From contig NZ_CP109487.1 of the NCBI RefSeq assembly GCF_036227605.1, positions 2,914,001 to 2,978,000 of the forward strand: 64,000 nucleotides of DNA. Reading direction: 5' to 3'. The stretch comes from Streptomyces sp. NBC_01439. GTDB lineage: Bacteria; Actinomycetota; Actinomycetes; Streptomycetales; Streptomycetaceae. The notes under the pieces are model-generated. The model did no database searches, had not been told where the DNA came from, and worked only from the letters and a program-made list of their open reading frames with translations. Below are positions 1 to 8,455 of the stretch, piece after piece; position 1 is the first letter of the stretch; the number at the start of each line of letters is the position of its first letter. A program made the translations under genes and the position numbers.

Positions 1-138
1 CGCGCCGGCGAAACGGCCCTGGTCCTCGGTTCGTTCCGGCACCGCTCCAACGGCGACTGGGACTTCGTGATCGGCGGCAAGGGCTACCGGGGAGGCCTGG
101 AGGCCCTGTTGGGCGAGTTCGGGGTCGAGGTCGCCTAG
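1..138 (+). CDS. TerD-family stress protein, C-terminal fragment (cut by window edge)
   Basis: The first 45 codons are open and end at TAG. The peptide contains the stretch GDWDFVIGGKGYRGGLEALL and ends FGVEVA. This resembles the last strand and helix of TerD/CABP domains, where a 'W-x-(V/F)-x-x-(V/G)-G-x-G-(Y/W)-x-x-G-L' pattern is followed by a short 'FG(V/I)' tail. TerD proteins are cytosolic calcium-binding proteins linked to tellurite and other stresses. Only the C-terminus is visible, so the domain content of the full protein is unknown; it could be a longer TerD/TerF or vWA fusion. The following 242 bases before the next convergent gene hold no gene that I can support. Confidence 0.55.
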   Translation, partial: RAGETALVLGSFRHRSNGDWDFVIGGKGYRGGLEALLGEFGVEVA

Positions 139-380
139 CCGGCCCAGTGCTCTGACCGGGAACGCTTGCCGGGTTGGCGGCTCGACCGGGAACATCGGCG
201 CAACCACCGGGCCCGCCAACGACCCGCTGCTCGATCTGCGAGGTCGGTCTCAGCGATCTGCACCCGCCGCGCGATGTCCCCGATCGAGCGCGAGCCGCCC
301 GCAGGTGCGCCGTTCGCCCTTGGGACAGCAGGCCCGCGGGAGCGCACCCACAACCGACGGGTGCGTCACCGGTGCACGTT

Positions 381-1154
381 CTACGCGTTCGGGTCCCAGT
401 CCGCGAGCTGCTCCATCGGCTCGGTGTCGCCGGTGGTCTCCAGGCCGTCGAGCGGGATGCGCGCGTAGAAGTAGAGGACCAGTTCGCTCGCTGCGCCTCG
501 CATCGCCATGTCACCCGGCTCCGCGTCGGCGGCGAGGTCGTCGCAGCGGACGCCGTCGGCGTTGAGGGTCAGGCGCCAGGAGGGGCCCTCGGTCGTGTGC
601 AGGTCGATGGTCGCCGGCTTGAACGGCCAGGGGACGGTCGTCGCCGCGACGGTCGTCAGGAACTCGTCGACGCCCTCGACCGCGACATCCGTCGGCAGCG
701 GCTGTGCTGCCCCCTGGGTGAGCTGGACGTCGTAGGTGTGGACGGCGAACTCCTGGATCTGGTGCCTCGCCAACGCCCCGCTGTTCTCCGGGGCCTGCGA
801 GCGGCCCCACCAGGTCCAGCAGCCGCGGTCCGGGCCGGCCTCGCGCATCGCGTCGAGCATGAGCTCGGTCGACTCGGCGAGCCAGGCGTCCAGGGCTTCG
901 CGGTCGCGGGGCGCGGTCGGGGCGCCCTTCGGGTCCGTCCTCGCCGGGGGCTCGGCGCCCGGGCCCGCCGCGACGATGGCGGCCTGACGGCGGCGGCCGT
1001 CGCCGAGGTGCTGCGCCAGTTCGCGCAGCGTCCAGTCCGGGCAGGTCGGGACCTGGACGTCAAGGTCGGGGGCGGACGCGATCGAGGCGCGGAACGCGGC
1101 CGAGCGGTCTTCGATCAGCCGCAGGACCTCGGGAAACTCTAAAGTGTTGTGCAC
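381..1154 (-). CDS. maleylpyruvate isomerase family mycothiol-dependent enzyme
   Basis: This 257-residue protein belongs by pattern to the DinB-like MDMPI superfamily. An N-terminal helical half carries the hallmark CPDWTLRELAQHL (residues 38-50), and a second segment carries EFAVHTYDV (135-143). The putative metal ligands are H49, E135 and H139. Family members use mycothiol, the actinobacterial thiol, in isomerisation or thiol-transfer reactions; the substrate cannot be predicted. The start is a GTG at 1154 with only a weak purine stretch upstream. The C-terminal half is the usual DUF-type beta domain of this family. It stands alone, convergent with the TerD-like gene and 133 bp downstream of the CobW gene. 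Confidence 0.8.
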   Translation of the reverse strand: MHNTLEFPEVLRLIEDRSAAFRASIASAPDLDVQVPTCPDWTLRELAQHLGDGRRRQAAIVAAGPGAEPPARTDPKGAPTAPRDREALDAWLAESTELMLDAMREAGPDRGCWTWWGRSQAPENSGALARHQIQEFAVHTYDVQLTQGAAQPLPTDVAVEGVDEFLTTVAATTVPWPFKPATIDLHTTEGPSWRLTLNADGVRCDDLAADAEPGDMAMRGAASELVLYFYARIPLDGLETTGDTEPMEQLADWDPNA

Positions 1155-1287
1155 CTCGGTTGTGTATCACGGCGCTCCGGCTGCCGGGTAACGAATTTGT
1201 CGGACGAACGCGTCGGCGGCCGGGCGGAGCCCCGCCGCCGCCAACCCGGTGCACGTTCCCGATCGGAGCACCAGGGTGGTGACGCCC

Positions 1288-2406
1288 TCAGGTCTCGTCC
1301 GAGCCGGTCCCGGGAACCCCGCTCCCGGGCTCCGCGGGCCGGGCGACGTACCGCAGTACGCCCCACATGCTCTCGGGACGCGCCTCGTGCGGGGCCGCTT
1401 CGCGGCAGGCTTCCAGTTCGCGCAACAGACCCGGCCCGTCGGTGCCGGAGCCGATCAGGACGAGCTGGCTCACGCGCGCTTCGCCCCGCCCCCAGGGCCT
1501 CGGCGCGAAGCGGAGGAAGCGGCCGACCGCGTGGACCTCGTAGCGCTCCTCGTGCCCGGGTACGCCGAAGTAGACGAAGCCCTTGATCCGGTAGAGCCCG
1601 GCCGGACGCCGGTCAAGGAAGTCGATGAACCGGCGGGGGGACAGCGCCTGCTCGGAGGTGAACTCCGTGCTCTCGTACGCGGCGTGCGCATGGTCACAGC
1701 GGCCGTGGCCGTGCTCGGGGCCGTGCTCGTGGTCGTGCTCGTGGTCGTCGGCCTCCGCGAGCAGGTCCTCGAAGGAGAGCTGTCCCCGGGTCTCGGTCCA
1801 GGGCCTGCGGTCGAAGAGCAGTTCCGGATCGATCCGCCCGTGATCGGTGGCCATGACCGGGGTGCCCGCGGCGCAAACCACGGCGAGCTGCTGCTCGATC
1901 CGGGCCCGCTCGACCGCGTCCACCCGGTCGATCTTGTTGAGCACCACCAGGTCCGCGACGGCGAGGTGGCGGTCGGTCTCCGGGTGCCTGGTACGGATGG
2001 CGTCGAATTCGGCGGCGTCCACGACCTCCACCATCCCGCCGTAGCGGATGGCGGGATTCTCGCTGGCCATGAGCATCCGGATCATCTCCTGGGGCTCGGC
2101 CAGTCCGCTCGCCTCGATGACGATCACGTCGATCCGGTGGACGGGGGCGGAGAGCTTCTCCAGGTACGCGTCGAGTTCGCTGCCGTCGACGGCGCAGCAC
2201 AGGCAGCCGCCGCCGAGGGAGACCATGGAGTCCCCGACCTGTCCGGCCACCGACATCGCGTCGACCTCGATCGATCCGAAGTCGTTGACGACGACCCCGA
2301 TGCGGGTACCCCCGCGACCGGCGAGGAGGTGGTTCAGCACGGTGGTCTTGCCGGATCCGAGGAAACCGGCGAGGACGACGACGGGGATGGGCTGCCTGCT
2401 GTTCAC
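1288..2406 (-). CDS. CobW/COG0523-family GTPase with histidine-rich metal-binding insert
   Basis: This 372-residue G3E-family GTPase shows Walker A GFLGSGKTT (residues 14-22), the metal-binding GGGCLCC motif (C68, C70, C71), EASGLAEP in the switch region and NKID (157-160) for guanine recognition. A His/Glu/Asp-rich segment (222-241) contains about nine histidines and looks like a metal-chelating linker. A CobW C-terminal domain follows. Such proteins are GTP-dependent metal chaperones, often for zinc. It begins 24 bp after the stop of the citrate synthase-like gene on the same strand, so the two could be cotranscribed. I saw no convincing Zur-type palindrome in front of it, so a role in zinc limitation is only a family-based guess. 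Confidence 0.88.
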   Translation of the reverse strand: MNSRQPIPVVVLAGFLGSGKTTVLNHLLAGRGGTRIGVVVNDFGSIEVDAMSVAGQVGDSMVSLGGGCLCCAVDGSELDAYLEKLSAPVHRIDVIVIEASGLAEPQEMIRMLMASENPAIRYGGMVEVVDAAEFDAIRTRHPETDRHLAVADLVVLNKIDRVDAVERARIEQQLAVVCAAGTPVMATDHGRIDPELLFDRRPWTETRGQLSFEDLLAEADDHEHDHEHGPEHGHGRCDHAHAAYESTEFTSEQALSPRRFIDFLDRRPAGLYRIKGFVYFGVPGHEERYEVHAVGRFLRFAPRPWGRGEARVSQLVLIGSGTDGPGLLRELEACREAAPHEARPESMWGVLRYVARPAEPGSGVPGTGSDET

Positions 2407-2430
2407 CCGGTCGATCGTAGCCAGGCCCCG

Positions 2431-3582
2431 TCAGTGCAGGGGCGGCACCGGGTGGGGCGGGGTGGGACCGGTGTACCGGGCGGCCGGTCGGATGATCTTC
2501 GAATCGGCGGCCTGTTCGAGGACGTTCGCGCTCCAGCCGACCACGCGGGCCGCGCAGAAGGTCGGCGTGAACATCTCGCGCGGGAGCCCACAGAGCTCCA
2601 TGACCACGCCCGCGTAGAACTCCACGTTGGTGTGCAGCTCCCGGCCGGGCTTCAGTTCGGCGAGGATCTCCTCGACCTGGCGCTCGACCTCCACGGCGAA
2701 GTCCACGAGGGGACCGCCGAACTGGAGGGCGATCTCGCGCAGCATGCGGGAACGGGGGTCCTCGGTGCGGTAGACGGGGTGACCGAAGCCCATGATCCGG
2801 TCACCCGCCAGGACCCGTTCGCGGATCCACGGCCCGATCCGCTCCACGGTCCCGATGGCGTCGAGGGTGTCCAGGGCCCGGCTGGGGGCGCCGCCGTGCA
2901 GGGGGCCGGAGAGCGCGCCGATGGCTCCGGTCAGGCAGGCGGCGACATCGGCGCCGGTGGAGGCGATCACCCGGGCCGTGAACGTCGATGCGTTGAAGCC
3001 GTGGTCGACGGTGGATATCAGGTACTGCTCGACCGCGCGGGCCCGGACCGGGTCGGGTTCCCGGCCGGTCAGCATGTAGAGGTAGTTGGCGGCGTACGGG
3101 AGGTCCTCGCGCGGCTCCACCGGCTCCAGGCCCTGCCCCAGGCGGTGCAGGGCGGTCAACAGGGTCGGCACGGCGGCGCAGGCGGCCAGTGCGTCGGCGG
3201 CCCGGCGACCGGGGTCGAGGTCGTAGACCGGTCGGTAGCCGGCGCAGGCGCCGAGCAGCGAGAGCGCGGTGCGCAGCCCGGCCAGGGGGCCGGAGAGCCG
3301 GGTGGCCCGGGCCAGGGCCGGCAGGGCGTCCCGCACCTCCTCGGGCAGTCGGCGCAGGGGCGCGATCTCGGCCGCGAAGGCGGCGCGCTCGACGGCGTCC
3401 ACCGGGAGCGTGCCGCGGAACATCAGCTGCCACACGTCTTCGAAGCTGCGCGTGGCGGCGAGTTCGACGGCCGAGTACTGGCGGTAGTGGTAGAAGCCCT
3501 CCCGGCCCCGGACGTCGCCCAGCGCGGTTTCGGTGACCACGACTCCCGCGAGGCCGCGGGGTACTTCCAAAGTGGTGTCCAT
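2431..3582 (-). CDS. citrate synthase-like protein with Glu at the catalytic Asp position
   Basis: This 383-residue protein is a type II-length citrate/2-methylcitrate synthase homologue. The conserved histidines lie in GPLHGGAPS (H229) and GFGHPVYRTEDPR (H268). The residue corresponding to the catalytic aspartate (Asp375 of the pig enzyme) reads Glu in NVEFYAGVV (E321). The start chosen is ATG at 3582, preceded by GGATGG. In-frame ATGs at 3593 and 3636 lack a better ribosome site. It diverges from a second citrate synthase homologue at 3663. It may make citrate or methylcitrate with altered kinetics, or be a specialised paralogue; the sequence alone does not decide. CobW follows 24 bp downstream. 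Confidence 0.85.
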   Translation of the reverse strand: MDTTLEVPRGLAGVVVTETALGDVRGREGFYHYRQYSAVELAATRSFEDVWQLMFRGTLPVDAVERAAFAAEIAPLRRLPEEVRDALPALARATRLSGPLAGLRTALSLLGACAGYRPVYDLDPGRRAADALAACAAVPTLLTALHRLGQGLEPVEPREDLPYAANYLYMLTGREPDPVRARAVEQYLISTVDHGFNASTFTARVIASTGADVAACLTGAIGALSGPLHGGAPSRALDTLDAIGTVERIGPWIRERVLAGDRIMGFGHPVYRTEDPRSRMLREIALQFGGPLVDFAVEVERQVEEILAELKPGRELHTNVEFYAGVVMELCGLPREMFTPTFCAARVVGWSANVLEQAADSKIIRPAARYTGPTPPHPVPPLH

Positions 3583-3614
3583 GGATTGACCATCCATGAT
3601 GGATTCAATCGCTG

Positions 3615-3633
3615 TCAATATTGATTGAATCAA
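3615..3633. promoter_or_regulatory. AT-rich overlapping palindromes between divergent citrate synthase genes
   Basis: Two perfect inverted repeats overlap here in an otherwise GC-rich chromosome. TCAATATTGA lies at 3615-3624 and TTGATTGAATCAA (one-base centre) at 3621-3633. Related GATTGA/GATTCAATC half-sites recur at 3584-3610. The position, 30-48 bp from both start codons, suits an operator shared by both genes. The DNA-binding domain at the front of the rightward citrate synthase is a possible ligand. This is inference. Confidence 0.5.
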
Positions 3634-3662
3634 CATTACTATCCGTCTGTAGGGTGTTCGTC

Positions 3663-4901
3663 ATGAGCGACCAGACGGACAGCGCGCGCAGACTCAGCAC
3701 GCAGGAGGCCGCCCGCGCACTCGGGGTGAAACCGGCGACGGTGTACGCGTACGTCAGTCGGGGCCAACTCACCAGCCGCCGCGATCCCACCGGGCGGGGC
3801 AGCAGCTTCGACGCCGCCGAGGTGGCGGCGCTGGCCCGGCGGAGCCGGCGCGAGGCGGCGGCCCCCACCGGGGAACCCTCCGTCCGTACGGCGCTCACCC
3901 TCATCGAGCCCGACCGGTACTACTTCCGCGGCGTGGACGCCGTGGAGCTGGCCTCCCGGTACCGCTACGAGGAGGTCGCCGAGTGGCTCTGGACGGGCGC
4001 CCTCACGCCCGGGGCCAGGTTCACCGCGCCCCCGCAGGCCTTGGAAGCGGCCCGACGGGCGGTGGCCGCGCTGCCGGAACACGGCGGCCCCATCGACCGG
4101 TTGCGGGTGGCCGTAGCCGCCGCCGCGGTCGCGGATCCGCTGCGCTTCGACCTGTCCGAGGAGGCGGTACTCGGCTCCGCGCGCGCCCTGATCCCCACGC
4201 TGGTCGGCGCGCTGCCGGCAGTGGGCCGCCCCGCCCGGTGGGCCGGGGACGGCCGGATCGCCCGGCAGTTGTGGTCGCGGCTGACTGCGCGGGAGCCGGA
4301 CCCGGACGCACTGGCCGTGCTTGACCTCGCGCTGGCCCTGCTGGTCGACCACGACCTGGCCGCCTCGACCCTGGCCGTACGGGTGGCCGCCTCCGCGCGG
4401 GCCCATCCGTACGCGGCGGTGTCCGCCGGGCTCGGCGTCCTGGAGGGCCCGCTGCACGGCGCGGCCGGACGGCTCGCGCACCGGATGCTGGTGGAGGTGC
4501 TGGAGCAGGGCGGGGCCGCGCCGGTGGTGGCGGAGTACCTGCGGGCGGGGCGCCGGGTCCCCGGGCTCGGCCACCGGCTGTACCAGGGCGAAGATCCTCG
4601 CGCGCGGGTGCTCTTCGCCTCGCTGGAAGGACTGGAGCAGGCCGGTCCGGCGCTGGGTGCGGCACGCGAGGTGGCCACGGTGATGGCTCGGCAGGGCGGG
4701 CTGCACGCCAACGTGGACCTGGCACTGGCCGTGCTGACGGTGTCGTGCGGGATGCCGGCGGAGGCCGGGGAGACGGTCTTCGCGGTCGCCCGCACGGCGG
4801 GGTGGATCGCGCACGCCCTGGAGGAGTACCAGGAGCGGCCGCTGCGGATGCGGCCGAGCGGGCAGTATCACGGGCCCCGCCCGCCCCAGCCGATGCCGTA
4901 A
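3663..4901 (+). CDS. citrate synthase homologue with N-terminal MerR/excisionase-like DNA-binding domain
   Basis: This 412-residue protein opens with a helix-turn-helix of the MerR/Xis type: LSTQEAARALGVKPATVYAY followed by a 'wing' with GRGSSFDAAEVAAL (residues 11-57). A complete citrate synthase fold starts near residue 70. All three catalytic positions are retained: H265 in GPLHGAA, H304 in GLGHRLYQGEDPR and D352 in ANVDLALAV. The start is ATG at 3663 behind AGGGTG; an upstream in-frame ATG at 3621 lies inside the palindromic operator. The fusion suggests an enzyme that also senses metabolites and binds DNA, perhaps the divergent promoter beside it. Related fusions occur in other actinomycetes, but I know of no assigned target. 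Confidence 0.85.
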   Translation: MSDQTDSARRLSTQEAARALGVKPATVYAYVSRGQLTSRRDPTGRGSSFDAAEVAALARRSRREAAAPTGEPSVRTALTLIEPDRYYFRGVDAVELASRYRYEEVAEWLWTGALTPGARFTAPPQALEAARRAVAALPEHGGPIDRLRVAVAAAAVADPLRFDLSEEAVLGSARALIPTLVGALPAVGRPARWAGDGRIARQLWSRLTAREPDPDALAVLDLALALLVDHDLAASTLAVRVAASARAHPYAAVSAGLGVLEGPLHGAAGRLAHRMLVEVLEQGGAAPVVAEYLRAGRRVPGLGHRLYQGEDPRARVLFASLEGLEQAGPALGAAREVATVMARQGGLHANVDLALAVLTVSCGMPAEAGETVFAVARTAGWIAHALEEYQERPLRMRPSGQYHGPRPPQPMP

Positions 4902-4944
4902 CGGATCCGGCCCGCCCGTGCTCCCCTCCACGCGGGCTCGGGCG

Positions 4945-4977
4945 CCGGACGTCAGGCGGCCCCGGACGTCAGGCGGC
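4945..4977. repeat. 16-bp direct repeat at the 3' end of the SARP gene
   Basis: CCGGACGTCAGGCGGC occurs at 4945-4960 and again at 4962-4977. The second copy includes the stop codon of the leftward SARP gene, so the stop and its surroundings are duplicated 17 bp downstream. It is probably a replication-slippage duplication without effect on the protein. Confidence 0.6.
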
Positions 4978-7900
4978 TCCCCACGGGCTGTGCCACCGCT
5001 CGGCGATGGCCGCCGCGCGCGCGAAGTGGCCCGCGGCCTCGTCCTCGCGGCCCAACAGCACGGCCAGTTCGCCCAGGGTGCGGGCGACCGGGCGGACCGC
5101 CACGGTGAACCCGGAGGAGGGCGGCGGGGCGTCACGGTACGGCAGCAGGGCCGCGTACAACTCCTCGGCGCCCGCCCGCTCCCCGAGCATGACCATGGTC
5201 ATCGCCCGGAAGGTCGCGAAGACCTTGAAGAAGTAGTCCGTCCGGAGCGGTCCCGCCCGGTCGAGTACCTCGCGGGCCTCCCGCTCCTCGCCCGCGGCGG
5301 CCAGCGCGACCGCGAGCAGGTCCCCGGCCTGCGGACCGAAGGCCGCGTACACCTGCCGCAGCCGCGGCAGCGACTGCGCGAGCCGCCCCTGGCTCACCCA
5401 CAGCGTCGCCATCGCGACCGCCAGGATCCCCTCCGCGTGCGGGGATCCCTGCCGGGCCATCCGCGCGGCCGCCTGCCGGTAGAGGTGCTCCGCCTCCTCG
5501 AACCGCCCCTCGACATGGGCCCAGGTCGCCTCGACCGCCTCGCCGACGGCGACCGGTCCGGGCATCCGGTAGGTCCGTGCGAGACGTATCCAGCGCTCCA
5601 CGAGCCGACGTGCACCGGCCACATCGCCCTCGGCGGCCAGCGCCGCGGAGCGGACGAACATCCCGTACCACTGGTGGCCCGGCAGCTCGTGCGCGGCGCC
5701 GAGCCGTTCGAGTTCGCCTCCCAGCGCGGCGCGTTCGGGCCATTCCAGGTCGGCGTCGAGTTCCTTGACCAGCGCCGCGAGCGCCCCCGCACGCAGCACG
5801 GGGTCCCCGGTACCCTCCGCGAGGGCGAGCGCCTCGCGCGCCGCCGCCCGTACGCCCGCCACCTTGGCGTCGGACAGCTCGGCGGCGTACGCGCCCAGTA
5901 GCCGGCAGTGTACGGCGGGGCCGTGACCGGGCCGCGCCAGTAGGCGCTCCAGCAGCTCCACCACCGGTCCGTCGACCACGCCGTAGGGCCGGGTCTGCCA
6001 CGGGGTCGGTTCGGTCCACGCCGTGAACGCCGCGACCAGCAGGTCGTCCCGGCCGGCGCCGACCGCACGGTCGATCGCGGTACGCCGGGTCGTGCGGGCC
6101 GCCATGATCGCCCCGGCCCGTACCTGGGCCCGTACCAGCTGGCCGAGCAGCTCGGCGCGCTCGGCGTCCCGGTCGCCTCCGGACCCCACGGGGACCCGCT
6201 CGAAGCACTCCACCGCCTCGGCGAGCAGCACGGCGGCCACGTCATGGGCGAACCGGCTCTCTGCGAGCCAGGCGGCCCGCAGGCCGTACTCGACCGCCTT
6301 CGCCGCCGTCGCCGAGGAGGCCGCGCGCACGAAGTGGTGGGCCAGCGCGGAGACGTCGTCCGGGGCGAGCCGCTCCAGGCAGGTCGCGATCCTGCCGTGC
6401 ATCCGCGAGGAGCGCAGCCGACTGAGGTCCGCCAGGAGGGTGTCGCGTACCAGCGCGTGGGCGAACCGGACCCGCCCCGGCTCGGGTTCGGCCAGCAGTC
6501 CGGCGAGCAGACCGGCCTCCAACGCGGCCAGCACGCCGTCCTCGCCGGTGTCCGCCGCCCCGACCAGGACCTCGACGTCGGACTCCCGTCCGGCCACCGC
6601 GGCCAGGCGCAGTACGGCCACCACCGCCTCGGGGAGGCGTCCGAGCCGCCGGCGCAGCACGTCCCGTACGCCCTCGGGCACCTCGGACAGCGCCACGAGC
6701 GAGCCCTCGCCGGCCAGCAGCCTGGCGCTCTCCTGGACGTAGAAGGGGTTCCCTCCCGTGCGTTCGGCCAGCGCGGTCATGACCTCCGCGTCGACCTGCG
6801 GGCCGCCCACGCCCCGGACCACCTCGGCCACGGCCTCCTCGGTGAGGCCGCGCAGCGCGATCCGGGCCGGTGAACGCCGTGCCAGTACGGCCAGGGTGTC
6901 GTCGAGCCGGCCCTCCGTGTCCTCCGGCCGGTACGCGCCCACGACGAGCAGCGCGGTACCCGGGGGGAGGTCGGCGGCACCGGACAGCAGCGCCAGCGTC
7001 TCGGTGTCGGCCCAGTGCAGGTCGTCCAGGACGACGGCGACGGGCCGCCCGCGCGCGGCCTCCACCAGCCACTGGCCGACGGCGCGGTGCAGCCGGAACC
7101 GCCCGGCGGCGACGTCCTCGCCGACGGGCGCGCGGCCAGTGCCGGGAGCGCCCTCGGCCAGGAGGGGCGAGAGCGCGGCGGCCACCGCGGGCTCGGGCGG
7201 GACGGCCGCCGCGACGGTGCGCAGTGCTTCGACCCAGGCCCAGGCGGGTGGTGCGCCCTCGGCGTCGGTGGTGCGCCCGAAGGCGACGAGCCAGCCCTCG
7301 GTGCGGAGCCTGTCGCCGAAGGCGTGCAGCAGCGCAGACTTGCCCATCCCGGCCTCGCCGGTGACCAGCGCGGCGCCGGGGCCGGCCGCGCGGGCCCGGT
7401 GCGCCGCCGCCGTCAGCCGCTCCAGTTCCTCTTCGCGCCCGACGAACGGCTCGCCCCCGGTGGCGGCCGGGCCCGACGCCACAGATGGCTCAGACAACGC
7501 CGTTGGCTCAGACGGCACGGGCACCACAGGCACCGCGGGCACCACGGGCTCCGGTGGCCGCGTGGCCTCGCGCAGCACCCGGCCGTCCTGGGCCAGGACC
7601 GCCCTCTCCAGCTCGATCAGGGCGGCACCGGGATCCACTCCCACCTCATCGGCGAGTACCGTCCTGGCCCGGCGCAGCGCCGAGAGCGCGTCGGCCTGCC
7701 GGCCCGCCGCCCACAGTGCGAGCGCGTGCAGCCGCCAAGCCTCCTCCCGCAGCGGCTCGTCCCGGGTCAGCAACACGGCCTCGGCGACCGCCCCTGCGAG
7801 ATCGCCGCCGCCCCGCAACCCGGCGGCGATGGAGAGTTCGCGCGCGGCCAGCCGCAACTCGCCGAGCCGCAGGATCTCGGCGTGGGTCCACGGTTCGTCG

Positions 7901-8337
7901 GCCGTCTCGGCGTACGCCGGCCCCTGCCACAGCGCCAGCGCCTCGCGGAGCAGGGCTCCGGCGGTCTCCGGCTCGGCGTGCAGGGCCGCGCGTGCACGGC
8001 CGAGCAGCCGTTCGAAGCGCCGGGCGTCGACGGCGTCCTCGGGAAGCCGCAGCGCGTACCCGGGCGGCGCGCTCACCAGCAGCCGGGCGGGGGTGCGCGG
8101 GGCCCGGCCCGGTTCGAGGAGGCGGCGCAGGTTGGAGACGTAGGCCTGGAGCGAGGCAACGGCCCGGGCGGGCGGCGCCCCCTGCCAGAGCTCCTCGATC
8201 ATCCGGTCGACGGACACGACCCGGCCGCGGGCCGCTACGAGCAGGGCCAGGACGGAGCGCTGGCGGTGGCCGCCGAGCGGGATCGCCTCGCCGTCCCGCT
8301 CGGCCGTGAAGGAGCCGAGTACGCGTATGTGGACCAT
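4969..8337 (-). CDS. large SARP-type transcriptional regulator (winged helix, BTAD, AAA ATPase, TPR-like)
   Basis: The protein has 1122 residues. Residues 1-95 form an OmpR-like winged helix (VHIRVLGSF at the start, GHRQRSVLALLV, SLQAYVSNLRRLLEP). Residues about 97-245 match the bacterial transcriptional activator domain (DARRFERLL, EPLREEAWRLHALALW). A Pro/Val/Ser linker (260-295) leads to an AAA/NB-ARC-like ATPase with FVGREEEL, Walker A GEAGMGKS (327-334) and Walker B VAVVLDDLHW (about 433-442). The last roughly 500 residues are helical and TPR-like. This is the AfsR-like large-SARP architecture, in which ATP and partner signals gate activation. It diverges from a hemerythrin gene, and three repeats at 11-bp spacing in the spacer look like its own target. 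I see no phosphorylation site or nearby Ser/Thr kinase. Confidence 0.9.
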   Translation of the reverse strand: MVHIRVLGSFTAERDGEAIPLGGHRQRSVLALLVAARGRVVSVDRMIEELWQGAPPARAVASLQAYVSNLRRLLEPGRAPRTPARLLVSAPPGYALRLPEDAVDARRFERLLGRARAALHAEPETAGALLREALALWQGPAYAETADEPWTHAEILRLGELRLAARELSIAAGLRGGGDLAGAVAEAVLLTRDEPLREEAWRLHALALWAAGRQADALSALRRARTVLADEVGVDPGAALIELERAVLAQDGRVLREATRPPEPVVPAVPVVPVPSEPTALSEPSVASGPAATGGEPFVGREEELERLTAAAHRARAAGPGAALVTGEAGMGKSALLHAFGDRLRTEGWLVAFGRTTDAEGAPPAWAWVEALRTVAAAVPPEPAVAAALSPLLAEGAPGTGRAPVGEDVAAGRFRLHRAVGQWLVEAARGRPVAVVLDDLHWADTETLALLSGAADLPPGTALLVVGAYRPEDTEGRLDDTLAVLARRSPARIALRGLTEEAVAEVVRGVGGPQVDAEVMTALAERTGGNPFYVQESARLLAGEGSLVALSEVPEGVRDVLRRRLGRLPEAVVAVLRLAAVAGRESDVEVLVGAADTGEDGVLAALEAGLLAGLLAEPEPGRVRFAHALVRDTLLADLSRLRSSRMHGRIATCLERLAPDDVSALAHHFVRAASSATAAKAVEYGLRAAWLAESRFAHDVAAVLLAEAVECFERVPVGSGGDRDAERAELLGQLVRAQVRAGAIMAARTTRRTAIDRAVGAGRDDLLVAAFTAWTEPTPWQTRPYGVVDGPVVELLERLLARPGHGPAVHCRLLGAYAAELSDAKVAGVRAAAREALALAEGTGDPVLRAGALAALVKELDADLEWPERAALGGELERLGAAHELPGHQWYGMFVRSAALAAEGDVAGARRLVERWIRLARTYRMPGPVAVGEAVEATWAHVEGRFEEAEHLYRQAAARMARQGSPHAEGILAVAMATLWVSQGRLAQSLPRLRQVYAAFGPQAGDLLAVALAAAGEEREAREVLDRAGPLRTDYFFKVFATFRAMTMVMLGERAGAEELYAALLPYRDAPPPSSGFTVAVRPVARTLGELAVLLGREDEAAGHFARAAAIAERWHSPWGAA

Positions 8338-8403
8338 GACTCGACCAACGTACGCCGTATCGCTCAGCTCCGGCCCGCCCCGGGCCTCATGACGTCACGC
8401 AAC

Positions 8404-8433
8404 CCTCCAAGTGCCTTCCAAGAACCCTCCATG
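8404..8433 (+). promoter_or_regulatory. three direct repeats at 11-bp spacing, candidate SARP activator site
   Basis: CCTCCAAG (8404-8411), CTTCCAAG (8415-8422) and CCTCCATG (8426-8433) are exactly 11 bp apart and in the same orientation as the hemerythrin gene. SARP regulators are known to bind direct heptamer repeats with this 11-bp period just upstream of the -10 element. Here the third repeat ends 23 bp before the ATG at 8456. The sequence gagtct (8446-8451) could act as a poor -10. No ribosome-binding sequence separates the repeats from the ATG, so a leaderless message is possible. Confidence 0.6.
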
Positions 8434-8455
8434 TACCGCCGCCGAGTCTCTTCCC

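Noticed and set aside
2407..2430. A Zur operator controlling the CobW gene
   Set aside because: The spacer is only 24 bp and contains no zinc-uptake-type palindrome.
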